A stretch of DNA of 64,000 nucleotides, from NCBI RefSeq assembly GCF_022436705.1, contig NZ_JAKUHT010000005.1:372001-436000 (forward strand), written 5' to 3'. The stretch is from Nocardioides sp. CFH 31398. GTDB lineage: Bacteria > Actinomycetota > Actinomycetes > Propionibacteriales > Nocardioidaceae. The notes under the pieces are model-generated. The model worked only from the letters and a program-made list of their open reading frames with translations. It was not told the origin of the DNA and ran no database searches. The position numbers and the translations under genes were made by a program. Shown piece by piece: positions 1 through 8,676 of this stretch. Each line of letters opens with the position of its first letter. The first letter of the stretch is position 1.

Positions 1-859
1 CGCGCTCGTCGTGACCGCCGCCCATGCCGGCGCCGCGGTGGCGGCCGACCGCGTCGATCTCGTCGATGAAGACGATGGCGGGGGCGTTCTCCTTCGCCTG
101 CTCGAACAGGTCGCGGACCCGGCTGGCGCCGACACCGACGAACATCTCGACGAAGTCGGAGCCGGAGATGGAGTAGAAGGGGACGCCGGCCTCGCCCGCG
201 ACGGCGCGCGCGAGCAGCGTCTTGCCGGTGCCGGGAGGGCCGTAGAGCAGGACGCCCTTGGGGATCTTCGCGCCGACGGCCTGGAACTTCGCGGGCTCGG
301 AGAGGAACTCCTTGATCTCGCCGAGCTCCTCGATGGCCTCCTCGCAGCCCGCCACGTCGGCGAACGTCGACTTCGGCATGTCCTTGCTGATGAGCTTCGC
401 CTTGGACTTGGCGAACTGCATGACGCCGCGGCCGCCGCCCTGCATCTGGTTGAAGAAGAACAGGAACAGGGCGACGATCAGCAGGATCGGCAGCAGCGTG
501 AGCAGGAGCGACCCGAAGACGCTGGGCTGGGGGTTCTCGGAGGTGGAGGACTCGATGTCGCCCGACTCGACCTGGGCGTCGACCGCGTCGATGATCCCTT
601 CCTGCTGGCCGTCGACCCAGTACGCGACGACCTCGTTGCCGCCGTCGCGGTCGACGTCGTCGTCCAGCGTGGCCTGGATCTGCTGGTCGCCGTCGACGAA
701 GGTGATCTCCTTGACCTGGCCGGCCGCGATGTACTCCTCCATGCGCGAGGTGGAGATCTCGTCCTCACCGCCGCCGGGGGCCAGGAAGTTCAGGGCCAGG
801 AGCACGCCGGCCACCGCCAGCACGATCCACAGCCACGGACCCTTGAACGCTCGCTTCAC
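1..859 (-). CDS. ftsH: ATP-dependent zinc metalloprotease FtsH, N-terminal part (cut by window start)
   Basis: Membrane-anchored AAA+ protease that degrades misfolded and short-lived membrane and cytosolic proteins. About 286 N-terminal residues are present: a first membrane segment near residues 9-27, an extracytoplasmic domain, a second membrane segment near 113-135 followed by a glycine-rich linker, then the AAA domain with Walker A GPPGTGKT near 206-213 and Walker B FIDEIDA near 262. The zinc site (HEXXH) lies beyond the window. The GTG start at 859 is chosen because an in-frame TGA lies eight codons upstream and an AAGGA motif precedes it. It follows hpt on the same strand, the usual actinobacterial order. 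Family assignment is certain. Confidence 0.97.
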   Translation of the reverse strand, partial: MKRAFKGPWLWIVLAVAGVLLALNFLAPGGGEDEISTSRMEEYIAAGQVKEITFVDGDQQIQATLDDDVDRDGGNEVVAYWVDGQQEGIIDAVDAQVESGDIESSTSENPQPSVFGSLLLTLLPILLIVALFLFFFNQMQGGGRGVMQFAKSKAKLISKDMPKSTFADVAGCEEAIEELGEIKEFLSEPAKFQAVGAKIPKGVLLYGPPGTGKTLLARAVAGEAGVPFYSISGSDFVEMFVGVGASRVRDLFEQAKENAPAIVFIDEIDAVGRHRGAGMGGGHDER

Positions 860-985
860 GAAGTCCTTCTCGCCTTTGTCTTCTCAGACGGGCCCGGGGG
901 CCGCTCGTCACGGATGAGGAGGTCGACGGTACCCGGCGCCACCGACACAGGCCCATCCTCTCAGGCGGCGCTCAGGAGGGCCTCC

Positions 986-1540
986 TCAGGAGGAGTAGAC
1001 GTGCGGCGCGAGCGTGCCGATGTCGCGGAGGTTGCGGTAGCGCTCGTCGTAGTCGAGCCCGTAGCCGACGACGAACTCGTTCGGGATGTCCCACCCGACG
1101 TACTTCGGCTCGACCGGCATGGCGAGCGCCTCGGGCTTGCGCAGCAGCGTGGCGATCTCGACCGAGGCGGGGTTGCGGCTCGACAGGTTGGAGATCAGCC
1201 ACGACAGCGTCAGCCCGGTGTCGATGATCTCGTCGACGACGAGCACGTGGCGACCGGAGATGTCGGTGTCGAGGTCCTTGAGGATGCGGACGACGCCGCT
1301 CGACTTGGTGCCCGAGCCGTAGGAGGAGACGGCCATGAAGTCCATCTCGAGGTGGCGGTCGAGCGCCCTGGCCAGGTCGGCCATGACCATGACGGCGCCG
1401 CGCAGCACGCCGACCAGCAGCAGGTCGCGGCCCTCGTAGTCGGCCTTGATCCGCTCGGCCATCTCGGCCAGCCGGCCCTGGATCTGCTCCTCGGTGAAGA
1501 GGACGTGCACCAGGTCGCCCTCAACGGCGCTCGTGTCCAT
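986..1540 (-). CDS. hpt: Hypoxanthine phosphoribosyltransferase
   Basis: Cytosolic purine salvage enzyme that joins hypoxanthine (or guanine) to PRPP to give IMP or GMP. The 184-residue length is normal. The PRPP-binding motif [11 protein letters not shown] sits at residues 99-109, and a [10 protein letters not shown] loop at 73-82 matches the flexible catalytic loop. The ATG at 1540 gives a standard N-terminus. A TAGCCT box eight bases upstream, overlapping the end of tilS, could give a near-leaderless transcript besides read-through from tilS. The stop codon lies in a short inverted repeat (CCTCC-TGA-GGAGG). It lies between tilS and ftsH as in most actinobacteria. Confidence 0.95.
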   Translation of the reverse strand: MDTSAVEGDLVHVLFTEEQIQGRLAEMAERIKADYEGRDLLLVGVLRGAVMVMADLARALDRHLEMDFMAVSSYGSGTKSSGVVRILKDLDTDISGRHVLVVDEIIDTGLTLSWLISNLSSRNPASVEIATLLRKPEALAMPVEPKYVGWDIPNEFVVGYGLDYDERYRNLRDIGTLAPHVYSS

Positions 1541-1548
1541 GGACGACG

Positions 1549-1554
1549 AGGCTA
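1549..1554 (-). promoter_or_regulatory. Possible -10 box for hpt
   Basis: Reads TAGCCT on the minus strand, eight bases before the hpt ATG and overlapping the tilS stop codon. It resembles the TANNNT boxes seen at other genes here, but the spacing is slightly long, so it is weaker than those. Confidence 0.35.
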
Positions 1555-2592
1555 CGGCCTCCGGTCGTCGTCCGTCGCCGGGGTCGGCGGTGGGGCCGCC
1601 AGGTGGATCATCCCGTCGCGCCGCACGACCCGCAGCGGGCCCGGGAGGTCGGCCCAGCGCTGGCCGTGCCAGTCCACGACCAGGGCCTCGGCGCCGAGCA
1701 CGTGGACGTGCGCGAGCTCGGCGGGCGGGGCCCCGGCGGCCAGCGCAGCGCGGTGCAGCGCCCGGCGCCGCAGCGGTCCCGGGGCGGCGGCGAGGACGCC
1801 GGCGGCGTAGGTGTGCTCGCCGGGCCCGCCCCGGGCCGCGTCGGCGCGGAGGGTCTCGGCGAGGTCGTCGAGCAGCTCCATGTCGCCGCGCAGCTGCTCG
1901 CCCGTGCGGGCCAACGTCTGGGCGACCCCGGGCCCGAGCTCGGCCTCGAGGAGCGGCATGAGGGTGCCGCGCACCCGCGAGCGCAGGAACCGGGGGTCGG
2001 TGTTGTGGGGGTCGTCCCACCAGGTCAGGCCGAGCGCGCGGCAGGCGCCCTCGGTCTGCGCCCGGGCGACCTCGAGCAGGGGCCGGGCCACGAGCACCCC
2101 GCCGTCGTCGTACGACGGGCGCATGCCGGCGACGCTGCGCCCGCCGCTGCCGCGGGTGAGGCCCATCAGCACGGTCTCGGCCTGGTCGTCGCGGGTGTGG
2201 CCGAGCAGGACGGCCTCGGCGCCGAGGTGGGCGGCGGCCTGGCCGAGGACGGCGTACCGGGCCTCGCGGGCGGCGGCCTCGGGTCCCCGGCCGTCGGGGA
2301 CGACGCCGACCCGGGCGGTCATCGTCTCGTCGACCCCCAGGGCCGCGAGCTGCTCGACGACGCGGGTGGCGCGCTCGGCGGAGCCCTCCTGCAGGCCGTG
2401 GTCGACCGTCACCCCGACCACGCGCACCGCGAGGTCGCGGGCCTCGGCGACGGCCGCCGCCGCGAGGGCGAGCGAGTCGGCGCCCCCGGAGCACGCGACC
2501 AGGACGGTCGCGCCCGGCGTGCGGGCCGCGAGCACCCGTCGTACGGCGCCGCGGACCGCCGCGACGGCCCGCTCGTCGGGTCCCCTGCTCAC
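1552..2592 (-). CDS. tilS: tRNA(Ile)-lysidine synthetase TilS
   Basis: Converts C34 of the CAU-anticodon isoleucine tRNA to lysidine using ATP and lysine, which switches decoding from AUG to AUA. The 346-residue protein has the N-type ATP pyrophosphatase P-loop SGGADS at residues 35-40 and the conserved [10 protein letters not shown] motif at 131-140. The GTG at 2592 is chosen because a GAGGG ribosome-binding site lies eight bases upstream and because the longer reading frame would run into the preceding gene, which ends ten bases away. It is probably co-transcribed with the upstream zincin gene and the downstream hpt. Confidence 0.95.
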   Translation of the reverse strand: MSRGPDERAVAAVRGAVRRVLAARTPGATVLVACSGGADSLALAAAAVAEARDLAVRVVGVTVDHGLQEGSAERATRVVEQLAALGVDETMTARVGVVPDGRGPEAAAREARYAVLGQAAAHLGAEAVLLGHTRDDQAETVLMGLTRGSGGRSVAGMRPSYDDGGVLVARPLLEVARAQTEGACRALGLTWWDDPHNTDPRFLRSRVRGTLMPLLEAELGPGVAQTLARTGEQLRGDMELLDDLAETLRADAARGGPGEHTYAAGVLAAAPGPLRRRALHRAALAAGAPPAELAHVHVLGAEALVVDWHGQRWADLPGPLRVVRRDGMIHLAAPPPTPATDDDRRP

Positions 2593-2602
2593 GGGCGGGC
2601 CC

Positions 2603-3664
2603 TCACAGGACGCGGGCGACCCACGCCTCGGGCGCGGCGAGGTCGGCGCGGGTCGGGAGGTTCTCGGGGGCCGCCCAGACGGCGTTGAAGCGCTCCATCC
2701 CGACCCGGTCGACGACACCGCGCACGAAGGCGGCGCCGTCGCGGTACTGCGCCATCTTCGCGTCGAGGCCGAGCAGGCGGCGCAGGAGCCGGTCGAGGGT
2801 GCCGACCCCGCCGCGGCGGGCGTCGAAGCTCTTGCGGATCCGCCCGACGCTGGGGATCACGCGGGGGCCGACGCCGTCCATGACGACGTCGGCGTGACCC
2901 TCGAGCAGGGACATCACGGCGGTGACGCGGTCCATGATCTCGCGCTGCTCGGGGGTGCTGACGAGGTCGAGCAGGCCGGCGCCGGAGCCCTCGCCGCGCA
3001 GCGACTCGGAGAGGCGCTTGAGGCCGTCGCCGGCGACGAGGTCCTTGACCGTGGAGGTGTCGACCGTCTCGCCGAGGCTGCGGACGAGGTCGAACAGGTG
3101 ACCGCGCAGCCACGGAACGGCGGTGAACTGCACGCGGTGGGTCTCCTCGTGCAGGCAGACCCAGAGGCGGAAGTCGGACGGGTCGGCCTCGATCTCGCGC
3201 TCGACGTGGACGACGTTCGGCGCGACCAGCAGCAGGCGTCCGCCGGGCTCGTGGAACGGGTCGTACTGGCCGAGGACCTTGCCCCCGAGGAAGCCGAGCA
3301 TGACGCCGACCTCGGTGCCGGTGACGCGGGAGCCGACCGCCCGGGCCACCGGCCCCGGCGCGCCGCGGCGCTCGGTCAGCTTGTCGACCAGGGGCTCCAT
3401 GACGGTGGCGAAGCCGTCGGAGGTGGCCTGCACCCAGCCCGCCCGGTCGACCACCAGCACCGGCGGTCCGGCGTCGTGGGTGTGCAGGCCGGTGAACTCG
3501 GCGACCAGGCCGGTGCTGCGGGTCGCGCCCGCCCGGAGCTCGGCCACGGCGCGGCGGGCCTCGCCCGGGTCGACGGCCGGCCCCTCCCCCGCGAGGCGCG
3601 AGCCGACCCGGACCGCGAGCTCCCAGTCGACCATCCCGGGCGCCGTCGCTGTCTGTGCTGCCAT
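2603..3664 (-). CDS. Zinc-dependent metalloprotease of the DUF2342 (zincin_2) family
   Basis: Predicted cytosolic zincin of 353 residues, often labelled coenzyme F420 biosynthesis-associated protein although no role in F420 synthesis is shown. HEETHR at 172-177 gives the HExxH zinc ligands and catalytic glutamate. EGHADV at 255-260 supplies the distal glutamate typical of this family. The ATG at 3664 lies exactly six bases after TAGGCT, so the transcript is probably leaderless and starts the zincin-tilS-hpt unit. The family is almost confined to actinobacteria and its substrate is unknown. Confidence 0.9.
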   Translation of the reverse strand: MAAQTATAPGMVDWELAVRVGSRLAGEGPAVDPGEARRAVAELRAGATRSTGLVAEFTGLHTHDAGPPVLVVDRAGWVQATSDGFATVMEPLVDKLTERRGAPGPVARAVGSRVTGTEVGVMLGFLGGKVLGQYDPFHEPGGRLLLVAPNVVHVEREIEADPSDFRLWVCLHEETHRVQFTAVPWLRGHLFDLVRSLGETVDTSTVKDLVAGDGLKRLSESLRGEGSGAGLLDLVSTPEQREIMDRVTAVMSLLEGHADVVMDGVGPRVIPSVGRIRKSFDARRGGVGTLDRLLRRLLGLDAKMAQYRDGAAFVRGVVDRVGMERFNAVWAAPENLPTRADLAAPEAWVARVL

Positions 3665-3670
3665 GCCCCG

Positions 3671-3676
3671 AGCCTA
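3671..3676 (-). promoter_or_regulatory. -10 box (TAGGCT) of a probable leaderless promoter for the zincin-tilS-hpt unit
   Basis: TAGGCT on the minus strand with six bases to the ATG at 3664, which places transcription start at or next to the start codon. No ribosome-binding site fits in that space. No good -35 box is visible. Confidence 0.6.
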
Positions 3677-3714
3677 GGGCGCCCCCGTTGCGCGCCACGC
3701 CCGAGTCGACCCTG

Positions 3715-5250
3715 CTAGCGGCCGCAGGCGCAGGCGGCGAGGTTGGTGACGGCCCGCTCGATGGCACGGATGGCGAAGGCGGTGCGGGCCTCGGGGATGC
3801 GGTCGGCGACGACCGAGTAGAGGAGCACCGTGCCGTCGGCGGCGGTCACGACGCCGGCGAGGCCGGAGACGCCGGTGAGGGTGCCGGTCTTGCCGCGGGC
3901 GGCGCCGAGGGCGACCGGGTCGACGGTGTCGAACCGGAACTCCAGCGAGCCGGTGAAGCCGGCGACGGGCAGGCCGGTGAGGACGGCGCGGAGCTCGGGG
4001 CGTCCGGGACGGCCGGCGACCGCCAGGGTGTCGAGGAGGGCGGTGGCGGTGAGGCGGTTGGCGCGCGACAGCCCGCTGCCGTCGTTCAGCTCGCTGCCGG
4101 CGAGGTCGATCCCGAGCCCGTCCAGGGTCGCGGTCACCGCACGGGCCCCGGCCGCGAAGGAGCCCTCCCCCTCGACCTCCAGGCCGACCTGGTGGGCGAG
4201 CACCTCGGCCACCTCGTTGTCGCTGGTCTCGACGAGGTGCTCGACGAGCCGGTCGACGGGCATCCCGGCGACGCGGGCGACCTCGTCGGCGCCGCCCGGC
4301 GCGGGGCGGGAGCGCACCGCCCCGGTCACCCGGACGCCGGCCTCCCGCAGCGCGTCGGCGAAGGACCGGGCCGCCTCGAGGGCCGGGTCGGAGGCGCGGA
4401 CGCCGTCCGGCCGGACGCCGCGGTCGGCCCACAGCGCCGAGATCGGCGAGACCACCCCGTCGGGCAGGTAGTCGGCCTCCCACGTCGGGCTGGACGCCGG
4501 CCCGGTGAAGAGGGACGCGTCGTAGGACACCTCCACCCGGCGCACGCCGTCGGCGCGCAGGGCCTCCGCGGTGCGCTGCGCGAGCGTGCGCAGGTCGGCG
4601 CGGGGCGGGTCGCCGACCTCGGCGTCGGGGTCGGGCACCCGCTCGAGCAGCGGGTCGCCGCCGCCGACGAGCGTGATCCGGCCGCGCTGCGGGCTCACCA
4701 CCCGCGTGGCGAAGCGACGGTCCGGCCCGAGGGCCTCCAGCGCCGCGGTCGAGGTCAGCAGCTTGGTGGTGGACGCCGGGATCGCCGCGTCGCGGTCGCC
4801 CGCGAGCACCGCGGGGCTGCCGTCCAGCGCCGCCACGCCCGCCACGACGTGCGGGCCCAGCGACCGGTCGGAGAGCGGACGGCGCAGGGCGGTCCGCACG
4901 GCGGCGGGGTCGAGGCCGTCGGCGGCGGGGCCGGGGACGTCGCGGGCGACGGGCGCGGGCTCCCTCAGCGGCGGCAGGTCGAGGCCCGCGGGCGGCTCGA
5001 CCCGGGCGGGCTCGGTGGCGGGGTCGGGCGCGGGGTCCGCCCGCAGCCGGTCCAGCAGCTCGTCGACCGGCCCGGGGCGCCACCACAGCAGCCCGGCGAG
5101 CACCGCGGCCACGACCACGAGCGCGGTCGCCACCCACCAGCGGGCGGCGCCGTCCTCCCCCGTCCGGGGCCCCGGTGGGCGCACGGATCGGCGCGGGCTG
5201 CGCTGGGCTGGCACGTCGCTCCTGCCGGTCGGGTTCGGGCCGGGAGCCAT
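3715..5250 (-). CDS. dacB: D-alanyl-D-alanine carboxypeptidase/endopeptidase (S13, PBP4 type)
   Basis: Peptidoglycan enzyme that trims the terminal D-alanine of stem peptides or cuts cross-bridges, acting outside the membrane. A basic proline-rich cytosolic tail precedes one membrane anchor (about residues 38-57) and a disordered linker. The S13 catalytic triad motifs follow: STTK at 160-163, SDN at 343-345 and KTG at 454-456. Length is about 511 residues. The start is uncertain: ATG 5250 is used, but ATG 5274 and GTG 5214 are in frame. It is divergent from ppa, and the zincin gene follows 51 bases after its stop. It ends in a CACG-type tail (ACACGR) that may form a disulfide, which is an inference. 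Confidence 0.93.
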   Translation of the reverse strand: MAPGPNPTGRSDVPAQRSPRRSVRPPGPRTGEDGAARWWVATALVVVAAVLAGLLWWRPGPVDELLDRLRADPAPDPATEPARVEPPAGLDLPPLREPAPVARDVPGPAADGLDPAAVRTALRRPLSDRSLGPHVVAGVAALDGSPAVLAGDRDAAIPASTTKLLTSTAALEALGPDRRFATRVVSPQRGRITLVGGGDPLLERVPDPDAEVGDPPRADLRTLAQRTAEALRADGVRRVEVSYDASLFTGPASSPTWEADYLPDGVVSPISALWADRGVRPDGVRASDPALEAARSFADALREAGVRVTGAVRSRPAPGGADEVARVAGMPVDRLVEHLVETSDNEVAEVLAHQVGLEVEGEGSFAAGARAVTATLDGLGIDLAGSELNDGSGLSRANRLTATALLDTLAVAGRPGRPELRAVLTGLPVAGFTGSLEFRFDTVDPVALGAARGKTGTLTGVSGLAGVVTAADGTVLLYSVVADRIPEARTAFAIRAIERAVTNLAACACGR

Positions 5251-5339
5251 TGTGCGGGAGGATGGCCGCACCATGACCCCCGGACCCGCGGCTGCGGCGT
5301 CCGGACGGTCCCGAGGGTTCGGCTGACGTAGGAGTGGAC

Positions 5340-5831
5340 GTGCTGGAGTTCGACGTGCTCGTGGAGATCCCCAAGGGCGAGCGCAACAAGTACGAGGTCG
5401 ACCACGAGTCCGGGAGGCTCCGGCTGGACCGGATGCTCTTCACCTCGACCCAGTATCCGGCCGACTACGGCTACATCGAGAACACGCTGGGCCAGGACGG
5501 CGACCCGCTGGACGCGCTGGTGCTGCTGCAGGCGCCGACCTTCCCCGGCTGCCTGATCGCCTGCCGCGCGATCGGCATGTTCCGCATGACGGACGAGGCC
5601 GGCGGCGACGACAAGGTCCTCTGCGTGCCGGCGCACGACCCGCGCCACACCCACATGACCGACATCAGCGACGTCTCCGACTTCGACCGCCTGGAGATCC
5701 AGCACTTCTTCGAGGTCTACAAGGATCTCGAGCCCGGCAAGTCCGTCGAGGGCGCCAACTGGGTGGGCGTCGAGGAGGCCGAGCGCGAGGTCCGCGCCAG
5801 CTTCGACCGGTTCAAGCCCGGCGCGCACTGA
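5340..5831 (+). CDS. ppa: Inorganic pyrophosphatase (family I)
   Basis: Cytosolic magnesium-dependent hydrolase of pyrophosphate that pulls nucleic acid, tRNA-charging and activation reactions forward. The 163-residue length is typical of bacterial family I enzymes. EIPKG near the N-terminus, PADYGYIE, and the metal-binding signature DGDPLDALV are present, with a C-terminal FDRFKPG. Two GTGs are in frame. The one at 5340 is preferred because TAGGAG lies five bases upstream, whereas the GTG at 5334 overlaps that site. Convergent with a methyltransferase gene across a hairpin. Confidence 0.96.
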   Translation: MLEFDVLVEIPKGERNKYEVDHESGRLRLDRMLFTSTQYPADYGYIENTLGQDGDPLDALVLLQAPTFPGCLIACRAIGMFRMTDEAGGDDKVLCVPAHDPRHTHMTDISDVSDFDRLEIQHFFEVYKDLEPGKSVEGANWVGVEEAEREVRASFDRFKPGAH

Positions 5832-5853
5832 GCCGGCACGACCCCTGGGCAGG

Positions 5854-5872
5854 GGCCCGGTCGCGCCGGGCC
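5854..5872. terminator. Hairpin between convergent ppa and methyltransferase genes
   Basis: GGCCCGG and CCGGGCC form a perfect seven-base stem around TCGCG. There is no T-run on either side, as is usual in GC-rich actinobacteria. Its position between two converging stops suggests a two-way terminator. Confidence 0.5.
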
Positions 5873-6547
5873 TCAGCCCTTGGTGGCGCGGAAGTAGACC
5901 AGTGCGCCCGAGGTGCGCACGGTGACCCGGCGCATCCCGCCGGCGCGCAGCCAGCCGTGAAGCTCCGAGCGTGAGCACATGGGGCCGAGGATCCCGGAGG
6001 CGCGGCCGACGCGTCGTCCGGCCTCGTAGCGCCAGCCGGTGTCGGTGAGGAACGCGCTGCCGACGAGCTCGCCGCCCGGCCTCAGCACCCGCGTCATCTC
6101 GACGACGGCCTCGCGGGGCTCCGGGAAGCAGTGGATGCCGGTCAGGCTCAGCACCCGGTCGTACGACGCGTCGTCGTCCGGGAGGTCGGCGACGTCGGTC
6201 TCGCGGAACGTCACCTGGTCGGTGACACCGAGCCGCTCGGCGGCCCGCCGGGCGCGCTCGAGCATCGCGGGCGAGATGTCCGCGGCGACGTAGTCGAGCC
6301 CCTGGTCGGGCCGCAGGCCCCGCAGCGCGATGCCGCCGCCGCAGGGGACGTCGAGGACCCTCGACCCCGCGGGCAGGCTCGACAGCGACCCGACGGTCTC
6401 GTGCAGCAGCCGCTGGTCGCTGCCGAACCCGACGCGCCAGAACGGCGCCCCGAACGCGGGGTGGTTGACGCTCGCCTCGTAGACCGTCGCCCACAGCGGG
6501 TCGGTCTCCCACCCGCCGAGGACCTGGCCCACGACCGGCAGCCTCAT
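5873..6547 (-). CDS. Class I SAM-dependent methyltransferase
   Basis: Small-molecule methyltransferase of 224 residues with Rossmann-like fold. Motif I VLDVPCGGG is near residue 70, an acidic AADISPAML loop (motif II) follows, then DRVLSLTGIHCFPEP (motif IV) and VLRPGGELVGSAFL (motif V), the pattern of the UbiE/COQ5-like Methyltransf_11 group. Start ATG 6547 is 16 bases after the acyl-CoA oxidase stop, so the two may share a transcript. The substrate cannot be told from sequence. Confidence 0.85.
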   Translation of the reverse strand: MRLPVVGQVLGGWETDPLWATVYEASVNHPAFGAPFWRVGFGSDQRLLHETVGSLSSLPAGSRVLDVPCGGGIALRGLRPDQGLDYVAADISPAMLERARRAAERLGVTDQVTFRETDVADLPDDDASYDRVLSLTGIHCFPEPREAVVEMTRVLRPGGELVGSAFLTDTGWRYEAGRRVGRASGILGPMCSRSELHGWLRAGGMRRVTVRTSGALVYFRATKG

Positions 6548-6563
6548 CGCGCGGACCCGCGGC

Positions 6564-8600
6564 TCAGCGCGTGGGCTGCTCGTCGAGCAGGTCGGCGTCC
6601 AGCAGGTCGGGCGAGCGGAGCACCGGCTCCGGGACGCCGAAGGCGTGCACGAGGTCGACCGCGACCGGGCGGACCCGGCGGCACAGCGAGCCGATCTCCT
6701 TGGTGATCTGCTTGCTGCGCTGCACCGAGAGGCGGCCGTGCTCCATGAACCACGCGCGGTCGGCCTCGATGCCGGTGAGCGCGTGCAGGTCGCACAGCAG
6801 CTTGAGCACGTCGCGCTCGGGGGTCTCGGGCAGGCTGCGGACCTTGGCGACGAAGTCCTCGAGGACCAGGCGCTCCACGTGGGCGCGGGCGGCGGCGATG
6901 ACGTGGTCCTGCACCCGGGAGAAGACCGCACCCGGGTTGTGGCCGGCGTCGATGCCCCGCTTGAGCCGGCGCGCGACGCCGGAGACGAGGTGCTCCTCGC
7001 GGAAGCGGAACATCGCGAGCTGGTAGTCGGGGTCGAAGACGTGGGCCTGGTCCGACCAGTCGTCGCCGCCGGGCAGGACGTCGCGGATCCGCTCGACCAG
7101 CTTGTGGACGGCGGTCCGCTCGATGACCGTCTCGACGGCGAGCTCGCCGACGAAGCGGGCCATGTCGAGCTGGTTCATGTCCTCGAACTCGCTCGCGTAG
7201 CCCGTCAGCAGGCCCTTGGCCACCAGCTGCAGGAGGACGTGGTTGTCGCCCTCGAAGGTGGTGAAGACGTCGGTGTCGGCCTTGAGGGCGGCGAAGCGGT
7301 TGACCGAGAGGTAGCCGGAGCCACCGCAGGCCTCGCGGCACTCCTGGATGGTGCGGGTGGCGTGCCACGTCGCGAGCGCCTTCGTGCCCGCGGCGCGCGA
7401 CTCGAGCTCCCGCTGCCGCGACTCGGTCTCCTCGGAGGGGTCGACGCCGGACATCAGGTGCAGCTCGCCGGCCAGCTTCTCCTGGGAGAAGTGCAGCGCG
7501 TAGGTGCGGGCCAGCAGCGGCAGCAGCCGGCGCTGGTGCATGCCGTAGTCGAGCAGCAGCTGCTCGCGCTCCGGGTCCGTGGCCTCGAACTGGCGGCGCA
7601 GGTCGGCGTACCGGACGGCGAGGGTCATCGCGACCTTCGAGGCGCCGATGCCGGCGCCGCCGACGGAGATCCGGCCCTGCACGAGGGTGCCGAGGGTGGT
7701 GAAGAAGCGGCGGTCGGGGTTCTCGATCTCGGAGCGGTAGACGCCCTGGTCGTCGACGTGGGCGAAGCGGTCCAGCAGCGCGGAGCGCGGCACGCGGACC
7801 TGGTCGAACCACAGGCGCCCGTTGTCGACGCCGTTCAGGCCCATCTTGTGGCCGCAGTCCTCGATGCGGACGCCGGGCGCGGGCTCGCCGTCCTGGCGGA
7901 TCGGGACGACGAGCGCGTGCACGCCCTCGTTCTTGCCCGCCACGTGCAGCTGGGCGAACACCACGGCGAGCTCCCCGTGGGCGGCGGCGTTGCCGATGTA
8001 GTCCTTGCGGCCCAGGTCGCCGTCGGTGGTGACGACGAACTCGTCGGTGTCCGCGTCGTACGTCGCGTGGGTGCGCAGGGCCTGGACGTTGGAGCCGTGG
8101 CCGGACTCGCTCATCGCGAAGCACCCGAGCAGCTCGCCGGAGATCAGCGGCCGCAGGTAGGCGTCGTGGTGGTGCTTCGTCCCGAGGTGCAGGATCGCAC
8201 CACCGAAGAGACCGAACTGGACGCCGGCCTTGACCAGCAGCGACAGGTCGCCGTACGCCAGGGTCTCGAACGCGGCGATGGAGGCGCCGACGTCCTCGCC
8301 GCCGCCGTACTCGGCGGGGAAGCCCATGCCGGTCTGGCCGGACTCCGCCATGGTCAGCAGGAGCTCCTTGACCCGGTCGCGGTAGTCGTCGACGGACAGC
8401 GTCTCGGCCTCGCTGAGGATCGAGGCGTGCTCGGCGAGGTTCTCGCGGACGAGGTCGCGCACCTCGGCGTACCGGCCGTCGAGGACGCGCTGGAGGGCCC
8501 GGACGTCGAAGGCCGGACGGCTGGGGTCGACGGTGGAGGACCCGCTGTCGCGGTCGTCAGCCTGGTCGAACGGGGTGGGCTGGACGGTGTCGGTGGCCAT
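6564..8600 (-). CDS. Acyl-CoA oxidase/dehydrogenase (ACOX-like)
   Basis: FAD enzyme making trans-2-enoyl-CoA in the first step of beta-oxidation. The 678-residue length and C-terminal extension fit the peroxisomal-type acyl-CoA oxidase subfamily better than the roughly 380-residue dehydrogenases. CFAMSESGHGSN near 158-169 is the flavin/substrate loop. EACGGSGYL near 415-423 and TTFEGDNHVLLQL near 446 are typical oxidase motifs, and E448 is the likely catalytic base. The ATG at 8600 follows TAGCGT by exactly six bases, so translation is probably leaderless. A 17-bp palindrome lies about 30 bp upstream of the -10 box. Whether electrons go to oxygen or to ETF cannot be decided here. Confidence 0.9.
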   Translation of the reverse strand: MATDTVQPTPFDQADDRDSGSSTVDPSRPAFDVRALQRVLDGRYAEVRDLVRENLAEHASILSEAETLSVDDYRDRVKELLLTMAESGQTGMGFPAEYGGGEDVGASIAAFETLAYGDLSLLVKAGVQFGLFGGAILHLGTKHHHDAYLRPLISGELLGCFAMSESGHGSNVQALRTHATYDADTDEFVVTTDGDLGRKDYIGNAAAHGELAVVFAQLHVAGKNEGVHALVVPIRQDGEPAPGVRIEDCGHKMGLNGVDNGRLWFDQVRVPRSALLDRFAHVDDQGVYRSEIENPDRRFFTTLGTLVQGRISVGGAGIGASKVAMTLAVRYADLRRQFEATDPEREQLLLDYGMHQRRLLPLLARTYALHFSQEKLAGELHLMSGVDPSEETESRQRELESRAAGTKALATWHATRTIQECREACGGSGYLSVNRFAALKADTDVFTTFEGDNHVLLQLVAKGLLTGYASEFEDMNQLDMARFVGELAVETVIERTAVHKLVERIRDVLPGGDDWSDQAHVFDPDYQLAMFRFREEHLVSGVARRLKRGIDAGHNPGAVFSRVQDHVIAAARAHVERLVLEDFVAKVRSLPETPERDVLKLLCDLHALTGIEADRAWFMEHGRLSVQRSKQITKEIGSLCRRVRPVAVDLVHAFGVPEPVLRSPDLLDADLLDEQPTR

Positions 8601-8606
8601 GGACCA

Positions 8607-8612
8607 ACGCTA
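8607..8612 (-). promoter_or_regulatory. -10 box (TAGCGT) of a leaderless promoter for the acyl-CoA oxidase
   Basis: TAGCGT on the minus strand, six bases before the ATG at 8600. There is no ribosome-binding site. The palindrome at 8642-8658 sits where it would cover or border the -35 region. Confidence 0.65.
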
Positions 8613-8641
8613 CTGCCGGGTAGGCCTCGGCGTCAGTGATC

Positions 8642-8658
8642 TGTAACTCAGAGTTACA
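8642..8658. promoter_or_regulatory. 17-bp palindromic operator upstream of acyl-CoA oxidase
   Basis: TGTAACT-CAG-AGTTACA: two perfect seven-base arms about a three-base centre. It stands out in GC-rich DNA and has the size and symmetry of TetR-family operators. No TetR gene is adjacent, so the cognate regulator, perhaps a fatty-acid-responsive one, is probably encoded elsewhere. That link is inferred. Confidence 0.6.
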
Positions 8659-8676
8659 CACAGATTCGCGCCCGAA

